From positions 242-10,995 of the forward strand of contig DJQG01000159.1 in NCBI GenBank assembly GCA_002438685.1: a stretch of DNA of 10,754 nucleotides, written 5' to 3'. The notes beneath the pieces were generated by a model, which had not been told where the DNA came from, made no database searches, and saw only the letters and a list, made by a program, of their open reading frames with translations. Shown piece after piece: positions 1-7,594 of this stretch (its first letter is position 1; the number at the start of each line of letters is the position of its first letter). The stretch comes from Ruminococcaceae bacterium UBA6392 (GTDB lineage Bacteria > Bacillota > Clostridia > Oscillospirales > Acutalibacteraceae). The position numbers and the translations under genes were made by a program.

Positions 1-847
1 CAGCGATATGTTCAGCAAAAACTACGAATGCAACAGGAACATAAGCAACAGCAATAGAAGCAATATAGCTTCCGTCGACATTCTTAATACCATTAATTGC
101 TTTCATAAATGTGAAGTCAGGTATTGAAAATATTTTCATTCCGGAAAAAATGCTGAAATCTATTACTTTAAGAAGATCGTTTCCCGTTTTTATTCCGATT
201 ACAGTGAAAATCGCAGCAACAACATAACCGGCAAGAATACCTATGATGAAGGGTATAAGTTTAGCTGTTTTTTTGCCGTATACTGAGCAAATAACAACAG
301 TAAAGAGCGTTACAAGTCCGCATATGATGCATACATAGGGGCTTGCCGTGCTTACACCGGCAGAGTTCGTAAGATCTCCGATGGCATTGCCCGCAAGAGA
401 AAGTCCGATTATTGAGACCGTGGGACCGATAACAACCGAAGGCATGATTTTGTTAATCCACTTAACACCGGCAATTTTAACGGCGATTGCGATTATAACG
501 TAAACAAGACCTGCAAAGATTGCACCGAGAATAAGTCCGGCATGACCTGCGGCAGACTCAGCATATGCGCCTGCAAAAGCAGCCGACATTGAACCGAGAA
601 ATGCGAAAGAAGAACCGAGGAAAACAGGGCTCTTTGCCTTCGTGAAGAGAACATATACAAGGGTGCCTGCGCCTGCGCCGAAGAGCGCCGCGACAGTGCT
701 CATCTGCACCTCGCCGCAGTCATAAACACCCGAAGTTATCATGGGAACTGCGATTGTAGCTGCCATAATCGCGAGCAGCTGCTGGAACGCAAAGACGATA
801 AGCTTGCCGAACTTCGGCTTGTCTTTGATACCGTAAATCAATTTCAT
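1..847 (-). CDS. uraA: Uracil permease (NCS2 family), 3' part outside window
   Basis: Integral membrane nucleobase:cation symporter that imports uracil for salvage. I translated this frame by hand: 282 residues are visible, starting MKLIYGIKDKPKF, with many hydrophobic segments and no stop before the window edge. Family marks are FLGSSFAF near residues 77-83, GPTVSIIGLSLAG near 141-153 and PVAFVVFAEHIA at 271-282. The glutamate of the last motif (E279) matches the uracil-binding Glu241 of E. coli UraA. The downstream part, including the second conserved glutamate, is missing. The ATG is preceded by a strong GAGGAGG ribosome binding site 8 bases away. The gene follows pyrR after 72 bases with no promoter or attenuator that I can see between them, so it is probably cotranscribed and shares the PyrR leader. 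It could equally be named pyrP. Substrate specificity within NCS2 (uracil rather than xanthine) rests on the motifs and on linkage to pyrR. Confidence 0.93.
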   Translation of the reverse strand, partial: MKLIYGIKDKPKFGKLIVFAFQQLLAIMAATIAVPMITSGVYDCGEVQMSTVAALFGAGAGTLVYVLFTKAKSPVFLGSSFAFLGSMSAAFAGAYAESAAGHAGLILGAIFAGLVYVIIAIAVKIAGVKWINKIMPSVVIGPTVSIIGLSLAGNAIGDLTNSAGVSTASPYVCIICGLVTLFTVVICSVYGKKTAKLIPFIIGILAGYVVAAIFTVIGIKTGNDLLKVIDFSIFSGMKIFSIPDFTFMKAINGIKNVDGSYIASIAVAYVPVAFVVFAEHIA

Positions 848-919
848 ACTATTGACCTCCTCAAATTTTGCCTGTCTATACTCAACACAGTCCCGGTGAA
901 CCGCTTCTGCGTCAAAGTC

Positions 920-1453
920 TTATTTGCTGTATATCGAGACGCTTGTCTCATCGTCGAACGGCGGGATCTTCACAACGACCACTTCGCTGCGCGAGGTCGG
1001 CACATTCTTGCCGACATAGTCGGCAACTATCGGGAGCTCCCTGTGTCCCCTGTCAACAAGCGTTGCAAACTGTATCTTTGCCGGGCGGCCGAGGGAGATT
1101 ATCGCATCCATCGCGGCTCTCGCCGTTCTGCCGGTGTAGAGCACGTCGTCGACCATGACGACCGTCTTGCCCTCAACGGAAAAATCGAGCTTGCCGGAGT
1201 TCACCGTCGGCTGGCTCGCGCTCTCGCTCAGGTCGTCCCTGTAGAGCGTGATGTCGAGATAACCTTTCTGCGTTTTCACGCCGAGGCTCTCGATTTTTGA
1301 GGCGAGAATATCCGCAAGCGGAGCACCTCTTCTCATTATGCCGACAAGGCATATCTCATCTGAATCGCCGTTTCGCTCGATTATCTCGTGCGATATCCGC
1401 GCGAGCGCACGGTTGACCGCCGCGCTGTCCATGATATAGGCCTTGAACTCCAT
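920..1453 (-). CDS. pyrR: PyrR: pyrimidine operon RNA-binding attenuation regulator / uracil phosphoribosyltransferase
   Basis: PyrR binds a hairpin in pyr mRNA leaders when UMP is high and thereby causes early transcription termination. Many members also convert uracil and PRPP to UMP. The 177-residue product has the usual family length. The PRPP-binding loop of type I phosphoribosyltransferases is seen as VVMVDDVLYTGRTARAA at about residues 98-114. The PyrR-typical segment VDRGHRELPI is at 133-142, and MRRGAPLA at 40-47 matches the family's early basic segment. The ATG is preceded by GGGGTGAG four bases upstream. A full attenuator lies directly upstream (separate entries), so the protein very likely controls its own transcript and the following uraA. 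Stop codon is TAA. Identification is firm; whether the enzyme activity is retained is inferred from the intact PRPP loop. Confidence 0.97.
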   Translation of the reverse strand: MEFKAYIMDSAAVNRALARISHEIIERNGDSDEICLVGIMRRGAPLADILASKIESLGVKTQKGYLDITLYRDDLSESASQPTVNSGKLDFSVEGKTVVMVDDVLYTGRTARAAMDAIISLGRPAKIQFATLVDRGHRELPIVADYVGKNVPTSRSEVVVVKIPPFDDETSVSIYSK

Positions 1454-1471
1454 TTACTCACCCCGAAGCAT

Positions 1472-1507
1472 AAAAAAATACGATTCTGCCGCACCGACAA
1501 AATCGCA
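1472..1507 (-). terminator. Intrinsic terminator of the PyrR attenuator
   Basis: On the minus strand a 13-bp stem (arms 1495-1507 and 1479-1491, with three G-U pairs) closes a GUG loop and is followed at once by seven U residues (1478-1472). It sits between the promoter and the pyrR ribosome binding site, so it stops transcription before the gene. Its 5' arm shares bases 1495-1503 with the 3' arm of the antiterminator, so the two folds exclude each other. Folding energy was not computed. Confidence 0.88.
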
Positions 1508-1560
1508 CAAAAACACGCGGATATACCCCATCCGCACTGAATATGACCATCTTGTCGGCA
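1492..1560 (-). promoter_or_regulatory. Antiterminator hairpin of the PyrR attenuator
   Basis: Minus-strand bases 1560-1549 (UGCCGACAAGAU) can pair over 12 positions with 1503-1492 (AUUUUGUCGGUG), with three G-U pairs. The enclosed segment contains a further 6-bp hairpin, GCGGAT/ATCCGC, at 1517-1535. This fold uses the 5' arm of the terminator, so transcription continues when it forms. Its own 5' arm is taken up when the PyrR-binding loop forms. That three-way competition is the expected design of a PyrR attenuator. The pairings are seen in the sequence; the switching is inferred from the known mechanism. Confidence 0.76.
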
Positions 1561-1582
1561 TCTCTGTACCGCTCTTAAAGAT
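1549..1582 (-). promoter_or_regulatory. PyrR-binding loop (anti-antiterminator)
   Basis: The minus strand folds as a lower stem AUCUU/AAGAU, a purine-rich internal bulge (UAAGAG opposite AC), an upper stem CGGUA/UGCCG and the hexaloop CAGAGA (1566-1561). The known PyrR site has the pattern ARUC-CNGNGA-GGYU. Here the hexaloop fits CNGNGA exactly, the U-G pair of the upper stem is kept, and the loop-closing C-G pair is replaced by the compensated pair A-U. It lies about 10 bases after the predicted transcription start. Binding of PyrR with UMP should hold the 5' arm of the antiterminator and allow termination. Confidence 0.86.
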
Positions 1583-1596
1583 TTTTTGCTGTGAAT

Positions 1597-1625
1597 ACTA
1601 TATCATATTGTTCATCGGTTGTAAA
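1597..1625 (-). promoter_or_regulatory. sigmaA promoter of pyrR-uraA
   Basis: On the minus strand TTTACA (1625-1620) and TATAGT (1602-1597) are separated by 17 bases; each matches the consensus at five of six positions. Transcription should start near 1590, just ahead of the PyrR-binding loop, which is the placement an attenuator needs. Confidence 0.82.
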
Positions 1626-1639
1626 GACCCAATTTATAG

Positions 1640-1655
1640 TTTTTTCAACTTTTTT
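1640..1655 (-). promoter_or_regulatory. Phased A-tracts, possible UP element of the pyrR promoter
   Basis: Two runs of six A on the minus strand (1655-1650 and 1645-1640) repeat with a period of 10 bases and lie about 15-30 bases upstream of the -35 box. Such tracts can bend DNA or bind the RNA polymerase alpha C-terminal domain. The role is inferred. Confidence 0.35.
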
Positions 1656-1666
1656 CGCCGCCGAAT

Positions 1667-1702
1667 CTTACACAAATGTAAGAAATCGAGTTTACAATGT
1701 AA
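1667..1702. repeat. Two TTACA/TGTAA palindromes, possible operator
   Basis: CTTACA-CAAA-TGTAAG (1667-1682) is followed by TTACA-A-TGTAA (1692-1702). The TGTAAG half-sites recur 21 bases apart, about two helical turns. The second palindrome ends 10 bases upstream of the -35 box of the S41 peptidase promoter. Half-sites of this kind occur in BlaI/MecI-type and some other repressor or activator operators, but no regulator gene is in the window. The assignment as an operator is inference. Confidence 0.4.
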
Positions 1703-1712
1703 GGCTTTGTTA

Positions 1713-1741
1713 TTGAGAACAGCACTCTCTTTTGATATAAT
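1713..1741 (+). promoter_or_regulatory. sigmaA promoter of the S41 peptidase gene
   Basis: TTGAGA (1713-1718), a 17-base spacer and a perfect TATAAT (1736-1741). Transcription should begin near 1748. A strong AGGAGGAG ribosome binding site (1752-1759) follows, giving a very short 5' leader before the ATG at 1765. Confidence 0.85.
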
Positions 1742-1764
1742 CATTATCGACAGGAGGAGTTTTA

Positions 1765-2745
1765 ATGAAAACCAAAAGCAAAAACAAGAAGCTGCGCATC
1801 GCGCTCGGAATATGCATACCGCTTATAATTATCATCGCGGCGGCGCTGGCAGTTGTTATGAAATACGGACCTACATTCGGATTTTATCTCGTCCCGCCGT
1901 CGGCAGAGACCTACGGCAAAAATGCCCTCTCCACTATAGACAAAAACGGAATCTTCGCCGGAAGCGACGAGTGGAAGAACACATATAATGAGTGCCTGAA
2001 GATGATAGAAAACGCGAAGAGCTACGACGACACATATGATGCCATCAGAAAAGCTCTTTCGGTCGGCGGCGGCAAACACTCGATGCTCATGACTAAATCG
2101 GAATCGCAAAATACAGCCGAGAGCTACGACGAGGTTCTGCCCACAGTTTCGCTCGACGACAATATTGCGATAATAAAGCTCCCCGATTTTCTCGGCACAG
2201 CCGAAGCGGGGCAGAAATATGCAAAAATTGCGGAGGACTTCATCCACGAGAACCGCGATAAAATAAAGGGCGTTGTGCTCGATCTGCGCGGCAACACCGG
2301 CGGCGACATGGGTCCGATGGCGACGGCTGTCTCGTCGCTGCTTCCCGACGGCGAATTGGTCTATTACCACTACCGCAGCTACGATATCCCGGTCACGCTC
2401 AAAAACGGCGTTGTCAGCAACGCGGGCACGGGCGGCAAGAGCCTCTATCCCGACGAAAAACTGGATATACCCGTTGCAATACTCACCGACGACATGACCG
2501 CGAGCTCGGGCGAAGCTTTGACGCTCTGCTTCAGAGGGCTCGAAAATACAAGGACTTTCGGCGCACCGACCGCGGGTTACACGAGCGTCAATATGCTCTA
2601 CAACATGTATGACGGCGCGCAGATGTATCTGACCGTCGCGTTTGACAAAGCGCGCACGGGCGAGATATTCAAAGAGACGCCAATCGAGCCGGATGTCATT
2701 ACCGACTCCCCTCTTGAAGCGGCTCTCGAGTGGCTGAGAGGCTGA
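1765..2745 (+). CDS. Membrane-anchored S41 family peptidase, nisin-resistance-protein (NSR)-like
   Basis: A 326-residue serine peptidase of the C-terminal-processing (S41) clan. A basic start (MKTKSKNKKLR) and one hydrophobic segment at about residues 12-33, without a lipobox, suggest an uncleaved anchor with the enzyme outside the cell. No PDZ domain is apparent. The core is seen as VVLDLRGNTGGD (170-181), the nucleophile region TASSGEA (245-251, probable Ser248) and FGAPTAGYTS (265-274). The lysine of classical Ctp enzymes (EKTFGKG region) is absent. Instead a histidine stands in GGGKHS (His105). Length, anchor, His position and the TASS-E motif recall NSR of streptococci, which uses a His/Ser pair to cut the tail of nisin. 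The substrate here is unknown, and no lantibiotic exporter or two-component genes are in view. It stands alone on the plus strand with its own promoter and terminator, and is the only gene with a visible stop that ends in TGA; the others end in TAA. Confidence 0.9.
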   Translation: MKTKSKNKKLRIALGICIPLIIIIAAALAVVMKYGPTFGFYLVPPSAETYGKNALSTIDKNGIFAGSDEWKNTYNECLKMIENAKSYDDTYDAIRKALSVGGGKHSMLMTKSESQNTAESYDEVLPTVSLDDNIAIIKLPDFLGTAEAGQKYAKIAEDFIHENRDKIKGVVLDLRGNTGGDMGPMATAVSSLLPDGELVYYHYRSYDIPVTLKNGVVSNAGTGGKSLYPDEKLDIPVAILTDDMTASSGEALTLCFRGLENTRTFGAPTAGYTSVNMLYNMYDGAQMYLTVAFDKARTGEIFKETPIEPDVITDSPLEAALEWLRG

Positions 2746-2798
2746 AAATAAAATACCGCACCCTCCGTAAAAATCGGGGGACGTAATTCAACAAAGCG

Positions 2799-2836
2799 AA
2801 AGGGTCGGCACAGTTGCGCCGACCCTTTATATTTTT
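2799..2836 (+). terminator. Intrinsic terminator of the S41 peptidase gene
   Basis: A perfect 11-bp stem, AAAGGGTCGGC (2799-2809) and GCCGACCCTTT (2818-2828), with an 8-base loop and a T-rich tail reaching 2836. It lies between two convergent genes. On the minus strand the same hairpin follows the gtrA-like stop codon, but its tail (CGCTTTG) is weak, so termination there is possible but less certain. Confidence 0.88.
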
Positions 2837-2838
2837 GA

Positions 2839-3387
2839 TTATTTCGCTTTCTTGTCTTCCTTTTTCTTGTGGAAGAGAATCTTATCCACGGGGAAATAGA
2901 GGAAGAACTGGAGAGCGGAGCAGACAGCGGTAGCTATGGTGAGCGAGAGACCGCTGTTAAGATTGAACTTCGAGGTGCAGAACTCGAAAACTACGGGGTT
3001 GAACCACGCAGAAAAGCAGACGAGCGCAAGCGTGAAGACTATGTATATGGGCAGAGTAATCGCGGTGTTGGAGCCCGAGTTGAAAGTCTTTTCCTTGTTG
3101 ATGAAGAATGCAACTATCTGCGCCAGAAGGTTCGAAACATTGAACGCAATGAAGAGCGCAAGTCCGCAACGCTGACCCTCAATGACCGGATAATCAAAGA
3201 CGAACCAGTGGAATGCCTGCGTGCTCAGAGCCTTGATCGCGGGGATGTTATAAAGAATCGCGAGAGACGCAACCTGAACGATACATGCGCCGAGGCTGAC
3301 GACTATGAACTTGACAAACTGCCAGAGTGTGTTGATGCCGGAGCCCTTACCCTCTGCGGCCTTGTCGATATTGTTTAACTTTCCCAT
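2839..3387 (-). CDS. GtrA-like small membrane protein
   Basis: A 182-residue protein with four likely membrane segments at about residues 22-47, 74-97, 110-133 and 147-168. QFVKFIVVSLGACIVQ (23-38) and NLLAQIVAFFINKEKTF (86-102) match the GtrA/DPMS family pattern in which an N-R/K-x-x-T-F element follows the second segment. Members of this family are thought to move polyprenyl-linked sugars across the membrane or to assist glycosyltransferases in decorating cell wall or surface glycans. No glycosyltransferase gene is adjacent, so the partner is unknown. The C-terminus is strongly basic (FHKKKEDKKAK) and probably cytoplasmic. The ATG has an AGGAGTG ribosome binding site 6 bases upstream. The gene has its own promoter and is separated from tuf by the tuf terminator. 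The family call is good; the function is not established. Confidence 0.84.
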   Translation of the reverse strand: MGKLNNIDKAAEGKGSGINTLWQFVKFIVVSLGACIVQVASLAILYNIPAIKALSTQAFHWFVFDYPVIEGQRCGLALFIAFNVSNLLAQIVAFFINKEKTFNSGSNTAITLPIYIVFTLALVCFSAWFNPVVFEFCTSKFNLNSGLSLTIATAVCSALQFFLYFPVDKILFHKKKEDKKAK

Positions 3388-3401
3388 TTATTTCACTCCT
3401 G

Positions 3402-3428
3402 TGATAAAATTTTCAATTAATTTTATCA
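3402..3428. repeat. 10-bp inverted repeat at the gtrA-like promoter
   Basis: TGATAAAATT (3402-3411) and AATTTTATCA (3419-3428) are perfect inverted copies separated by 7 bases. One arm contains the predicted -10 box and the other lies just after the transcription start, which is a classic position for a repressor site. The AT-rich arms would form only a weak RNA hairpin. No regulator can be assigned. Confidence 0.6.
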
Positions 3429-3448
3429 TACCCGACGGCAAAAATCAA
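3420..3448 (-). promoter_or_regulatory. Predicted promoter of the gtrA-like gene
   Basis: Minus strand TTGATT (3448-3443), a 17-base spacer and TAAAAT (3425-3420), with TG one base ahead of the -10 box (extended -10). It lies downstream of the tuf terminator, so the gene probably has independent expression. Confidence 0.62.
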
Positions 3449-3504
3449 TAAAAACAGCTGTACTTTTTGGTTTTTGATTATTAAAAATGGATAAATCGGC
3501 ATAG

Positions 3505-3535
3505 AAAAAGATCCCGCAGGAAAACCTACGGGATC
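3505..3535 (-). terminator. Intrinsic terminator ending the str operon after tuf
   Basis: An 11-bp stem, GATCCCGTAGG (3535-3525) and CCTGCGGGATC (3520-3510), with one G-U pair, a TTTT loop and five U residues (3509-3505). It starts 13 bases after the tuf stop codon. Confidence 0.93.
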
Positions 3536-3548
3536 CAAAAGGCATTAA

Positions 3549-4751
3549 TTACTCAATGATCTGGATAACAACGCCCGAGCCAACGGTACGACCGCCTTCA
3601 CGGATAGCGAAGCGGAGACCCTCTTCGATAGCGATGGGAGCGATAAGCTCAACAGTCATATCGATGTTATCGCCGGGCATGCACATCTCTACGCCCTCGG
3701 GCAGGGAGATGATGCCGGTAACGTCAGTTGTTCTGAAGTAGAACTGAGGACGATAGTTGTTGAAGAACGGAGTGTGACGACCGCCCTCGTCCTTAGTAAG
3801 GACGTAAACCTGACCGACAAACTTGGTGTGGGGATGAATGGTGCCGGGCTTAGCAAGAACCTGACCACGCTCGATGTCAGTTCTCTGAACACCACGAAGA
3901 AGAGCGCCGATGTTGTCGCCGGCCTCAGCGTAATCGAGGGTCTTGCGGAACATCTCGATTCCGGTGCAGACGGTCTTGCCCTTCTCTTCCTTAAGACCAA
4001 CGATCTCAAGCTCGTCGCCGGTTCTCAGCTGTCCACGCTCAACTCTACCGGTGGCAACAGTACCACGGCCGGTGATGGTGAAGACATCCTCAACAGGCAT
4101 AAGGAAAGGCAGGTCAGCCTTACGGTCGGGAGTGGGGATATAAGTGTCAACAGCGTTCATGAGCTCCCAGATGCAAGCAAGCTCGGGGGCGTCAGGATCA
4201 TTGCCGTTGTACTCAAGAGCCTTAAGAGCAGAACCCTTGATGATCGGGGTGTCATCGCCGGGGAAGCCATACTCGTTAAGAGTATCGCGGATCTCCATCT
4301 CGACAAGCTCAAGGAGCTCAGGATCGTCGACCTGGTCAACCTTGTTCATGAAGACGATGATATAGGGCACGCCAACCTGGCGGGCAAGAAGAAGGTGCTC
4401 CTTGGTCTGAGCCATGGGGCCGTCGGTAGCAGCTATAACAAGGATAGCGCCGTCCATCTGAGCAGCGCCGGTGATCATGTTCTTGATATAGTCAGCATGG
4501 CCGGGGCAGTCAACGTGAGCATAGTGACGAGTAGCAGTCTCATACTCAACGTGAGCGGTGTTGATTGTAATACCGCGCTCTCTCTCCTCGGGAGCCTTAT
4601 CGATGTTAGCGTAATCAACAAACTCAGCCTCGCCCTTCATAGCGAGAGTCTTGGTGATAGCAGCGGTAAGAGTGGTCTTACCATGGTCAACGTGACCAAT
4701 GGTACCAATGTTTACATGGGGCTTAGTTCTTTCGAATTTAGCTTTTGCCAT
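3549..4751 (-). CDS. tuf: Translation elongation factor Tu
   Basis: The GTPase that carries aminoacyl-tRNA to the ribosomal A site. The 400-residue length is normal for the family. All GTP-binding motifs are intact: GHVDHGKT (19-26), RGITI (59-63), DCPGH (81-85, with the catalytic His85), NKVD (136-139) and SALK (174-177). The beta-barrel domains II and III follow, ending in [10 protein letters not shown]. The ATG has an AGGGAGG ribosome binding site 9 bases upstream. It is the last gene of the str operon, 97 bases after fusA, and is followed by a strong terminator. A probable promoter in the fusA-tuf gap would allow extra EF-Tu synthesis beyond that of the operon. Nothing in the sequence suggests damage. 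A second tuf copy elsewhere in the genome cannot be excluded. Confidence 0.99.
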   Translation of the reverse strand: MAKAKFERTKPHVNIGTIGHVDHGKTTLTAAITKTLAMKGEAEFVDYANIDKAPEERERGITINTAHVEYETATRHYAHVDCPGHADYIKNMITGAAQMDGAILVIAATDGPMAQTKEHLLLARQVGVPYIIVFMNKVDQVDDPELLELVEMEIRDTLNEYGFPGDDTPIIKGSALKALEYNGNDPDAPELACIWELMNAVDTYIPTPDRKADLPFLMPVEDVFTITGRGTVATGRVERGQLRTGDELEIVGLKEEKGKTVCTGIEMFRKTLDYAEAGDNIGALLRGVQRTDIERGQVLAKPGTIHPHTKFVGQVYVLTKDEGGRHTPFFNNYRPQFYFRTTDVTGIISLPEGVEMCMPGDNIDMTVELIAPIAIEEGLRFAIREGGRTVGSGVVIQIIE

Positions 4752-4808
4752 TTGGAATTTCCTCCCTTTAATTGGTTAAATAATTGTCTCATGCATCAGC
4801 ATAAAACT

Positions 4809-4837
4809 ATTCTATCAATTTACACCTGAAAATTCAA
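4809..4837 (-). promoter_or_regulatory. Predicted internal promoter of tuf
   Basis: Minus strand TTGAAT (4837-4832), a 17-base spacer and TAGAAT (4814-4809), with TG one base ahead of the -10 box (extended -10). Transcription would begin near 4802, giving a leader of about 50 bases. Confidence 0.62.
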
Positions 4838-4840
4838 GTG
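4823..4840. repeat. Imperfect inverted repeat downstream of fusA
   Basis: Minus strand CACTTGA-ATTT-TCAGGTG, a 7-bp stem with one G-U pair. It covers the -35 box and part of the spacer of the predicted tuf promoter. It lacks a U-tract, so it is a poor terminator for fusA. It could be a weak operator or chance. Confidence 0.35.
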
Positions 4841-4851
4841 CTTTTTAAAAA

Positions 4852-6918
4852 TTACTTGTCCTTGATGACAGTCTCAGCAATGGACTTCGGAACCTCGGCA
4901 TAGTGGCTGGGCTCCATGACATACTGACCGCGTCCCTGCGTCTTGGAACGAAGGGTGGTAGCGTAGCCGAACATGTTCGACAGCGGGATGAATGCATTGA
5001 TCTGCACTGCGCCCGTACGCATCTCGGTGCCTTCGATCTGTCCGCGGCGGGAGTTGACATCGCCGATAACATCGCCCATATAGTCCTCGGGGACGATAAT
5101 GGCGACCTTCATGATGGGCTCCATGAGCACGGGAGCCGCCTTCTTCATCGCATCCTTGAACGCCATAGAACCGGCGATCTTGAACGCCATTTCGGAGGAG
5201 TCGACCTCGTGATAAGATCCATCGTAAAGAGTGACCTTGACGTCAACAACATTGAAGCCTGCGAGAACGCCCGACTGCATTGCACCCTTGATACCGGCCT
5301 CTGCAGGTCCGATATATTCCTTCGGGATAGCGCCGCCGACGACCTCGTTGACGAACTCGTAGCCCTTCTCGGGGTTGGGCTCGATGCGGATCTTGACGTG
5401 ACCGTACTGTCCGCGACCGCCCGACTGACGCGAATACTTGGTATCGCTCTCTGCGGGTTTGGTGATGGTCTCGCGGTATGCGACCTGAGGTTTACCGACA
5501 TTAGCCTCGACCTTGAACTCACGAAGAAGTCTGTCAACGATTATCTCAAGGTGAAGCTCGCCCATGCCGGCGATGATGGTCTGACCCGTCTCTTCATCGG
5601 TGTAGCACTTGAAGGTCGGATCCTCTTCGGCGAGCTTTGCAAGCGCGATAGCCATCTTCTCCTGACCTGCCTTGGTCTTGGGCTCGATAGCGACCCTGAT
5701 AACGGGATCGGGGAACTCCATGGACTCGAGGATTATCGGAGCCTTGGCGTCGCAGAGCGTGTCGCCGGTAGTGGTGTTCTTAAGACCTATAGTAGCAGCG
5801 ATATCTCCGGCGTAAACGCAGTCGATATCCTTTCTGTGGTTGGAGTGCATCTGCAGGATTCTTCCCAGACGCTCGTTGCAGTCTTTGGTAGCATTGTAAA
5901 CAGTGCTGCCGGTGGTGACTGTGCCCGAATAAACTCTGAAGAAGCAGAGCTTACCGACGAAGGGATCGGTCGCGATCTTGAAAGCAAGAGCTGCGAACGG
6001 CTCGGAATCCGAAGAATGACGGAATTCCTCTTCACCGGTCTCGGGGTTCGTGCCCTTTATCGACGGGACATCCGTCGGAGCGGGCATGTAATCAACAATA
6101 GCGTCAAGCAGCTGCTGAACACCCTTGTTGCGGTAAGAAGTACCGCAGCATACGGGAACCATCTTATTGGCGATAGTAGACTTGCGGATGCAGGTCTTTA
6201 TCTCATCAATGGTGAGCTCCTCGCCGCCGAGATATTTCTCGAGCAGCTCGTCGTCCTGTTCGGCGACGTGCTCAACGAGCTCATCATGATACTTCTGTGC
6301 AAGTTCCTTCATGTTCTCGGGGATCTCCTCGACTCTGACGTCGAGACCCTTGTCGTCATAGTAGACATCAGCCTGCATCTGAACAAGGTCAATGATTCCC
6401 TTGAAGTCAGCTTCCGCGCCTATGGGGAGCTGAATCGGAACTGCGTTACACTTCAGACGCTCCTTCATCATGTCTATAACATTATAGAAGTTAGCTCCCA
6501 TAATGTCCATCTTGTTAACATAGACCATTCTCGGAACCTGGTACTTGTCCGCCTGTCTCCAGACGGTTTCGGACTGGGGCTCAACGCCGCCCTTTGCGCA
6601 GAGAACGGTAACAGAACCGTCCAGAACGCGCAGAGAACGCTCAACCTCAACGGTGAAGTCCACGTGACCGGGAGTGTCGATGATGTTGATACGGTGTCCC
6701 TTCCAGAAGCAAGTGGTTGCAGCGGAGGTAATGGTTATACCTCTCTCCTGCTCCTGCTCCATCCAGTCCATTGTCGCAGCACCATCATGCACTTCGCCGA
6801 GTTTGTGGGTCTTTCCTGTATAGAACAGGATACGCTCCGTTGTGGTGGTTTTGCCTGCGTCAATATGCGCCATGATTCCGATATTCCTGGTCTTTTCCAG
6901 TGAAACCTCTCTCGGCAT
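4852..6918 (-). CDS. fusA: Translation elongation factor G
   Basis: The GTPase that drives tRNA-mRNA translocation on the ribosome and helps recycle ribosomes. The 688-residue product has the length expected for EF-G. The G domain shows AHIDAGKT (17-24), RGITI (59-63), DTPGH (81-85), NKMD (135-138) and GTSYRNKG (259-266, G5 position). Domain IV is recognisable by [20 protein letters not shown] and the [11 protein letters not shown] stretch. Domain V follows, and the protein ends [12 protein letters not shown] place the start at [10 protein letters not shown] because this is the conserved family N-terminus and the ATG is preceded by CGGAGG five bases away. The reading frame is open 12 codons further upstream (to 6954), but that extension has no family match. 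It lies 51 bases after rpsG in the str operon. No sign of being a degenerate EF-G paralogue. Confidence 0.98.
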   Translation of the reverse strand: MPREVSLEKTRNIGIMAHIDAGKTTTTERILFYTGKTHKLGEVHDGAATMDWMEQEQERGITITSAATTCFWKGHRINIIDTPGHVDFTVEVERSLRVLDGSVTVLCAKGGVEPQSETVWRQADKYQVPRMVYVNKMDIMGANFYNVIDMMKERLKCNAVPIQLPIGAEADFKGIIDLVQMQADVYYDDKGLDVRVEEIPENMKELAQKYHDELVEHVAEQDDELLEKYLGGEELTIDEIKTCIRKSTIANKMVPVCCGTSYRNKGVQQLLDAIVDYMPAPTDVPSIKGTNPETGEEEFRHSSDSEPFAALAFKIATDPFVGKLCFFRVYSGTVTTGSTVYNATKDCNERLGRILQMHSNHRKDIDCVYAGDIAATIGLKNTTTGDTLCDAKAPIILESMEFPDPVIRVAIEPKTKAGQEKMAIALAKLAEEDPTFKCYTDEETGQTIIAGMGELHLEIIVDRLLREFKVEANVGKPQVAYRETITKPAESDTKYSRQSGGRGQYGHVKIRIEPNPEKGYEFVNEVVGGAIPKEYIGPAEAGIKGAMQSGVLAGFNVVDVKVTLYDGSYHEVDSSEMAFKIAGSMAFKDAMKKAAPVLMEPIMKVAIIVPEDYMGDVIGDVNSRRGQIEGTEMRTGAVQINAFIPLSNMFGYATTLRSKTQGRGQYVMEPSHYAEVPKSIAETVIKDK

Positions 6919-6969
6919 AAAAACCTCCGTATCTCGCCTTTGTGCGAATAGCAAAATATATAGGTGAAA

Positions 6970-7594
<625 letters not shown>

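Noticed and set aside
848..919. A second PyrR attenuator between pyrR and uraA, as in Bacillus
   Set aside because: The gap is 72 bases with no CNGNGA hexaloop hairpin and no terminator-like stem followed by U residues.
868..1300. Two plus-strand frames opposite pyrR
   Set aside because: Arg/Ser/Cys-rich shadows of pyrR without start signals.
1443..1988. 181-codon plus-strand frame across the pyrR leader
   Set aside because: It spans a promoter, an attenuator and the start of the peptidase gene, and the translation is not protein-like.
1762..2370. 202-codon minus-strand frame opposite the S41 peptidase
   Set aside because: No ribosome binding site, Cys/Arg/Val-rich composition typical of antisense shadows, and the plus-strand gene has clear motifs and promoter.
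2762..2780. CCTCCG/CGGGGG hairpin just before the peptidase terminator
   Set aside because: Six pairs with a G-U and no T-tract after it; the next hairpin is the real terminator.
2869..3378. 169-codon plus-strand frame opposite the gtrA-like gene
   Set aside because: Charged, featureless translation; the opposite strand encodes a coherent four-helix membrane protein with a promoter and ribosome binding site.
3774..4829. 351-codon open frame on the plus strand opposite tuf
   Set aside because: Antisense shadow of a highly biased gene; low-complexity L/V/S/G composition and no independent signals.
4903..6903. 666-codon open frame on the plus strand opposite fusA
   Set aside because: It mirrors the strongly biased codons of fusA, has no ribosome binding site or domain that I recognise, and lies wholly inside a certain gene.
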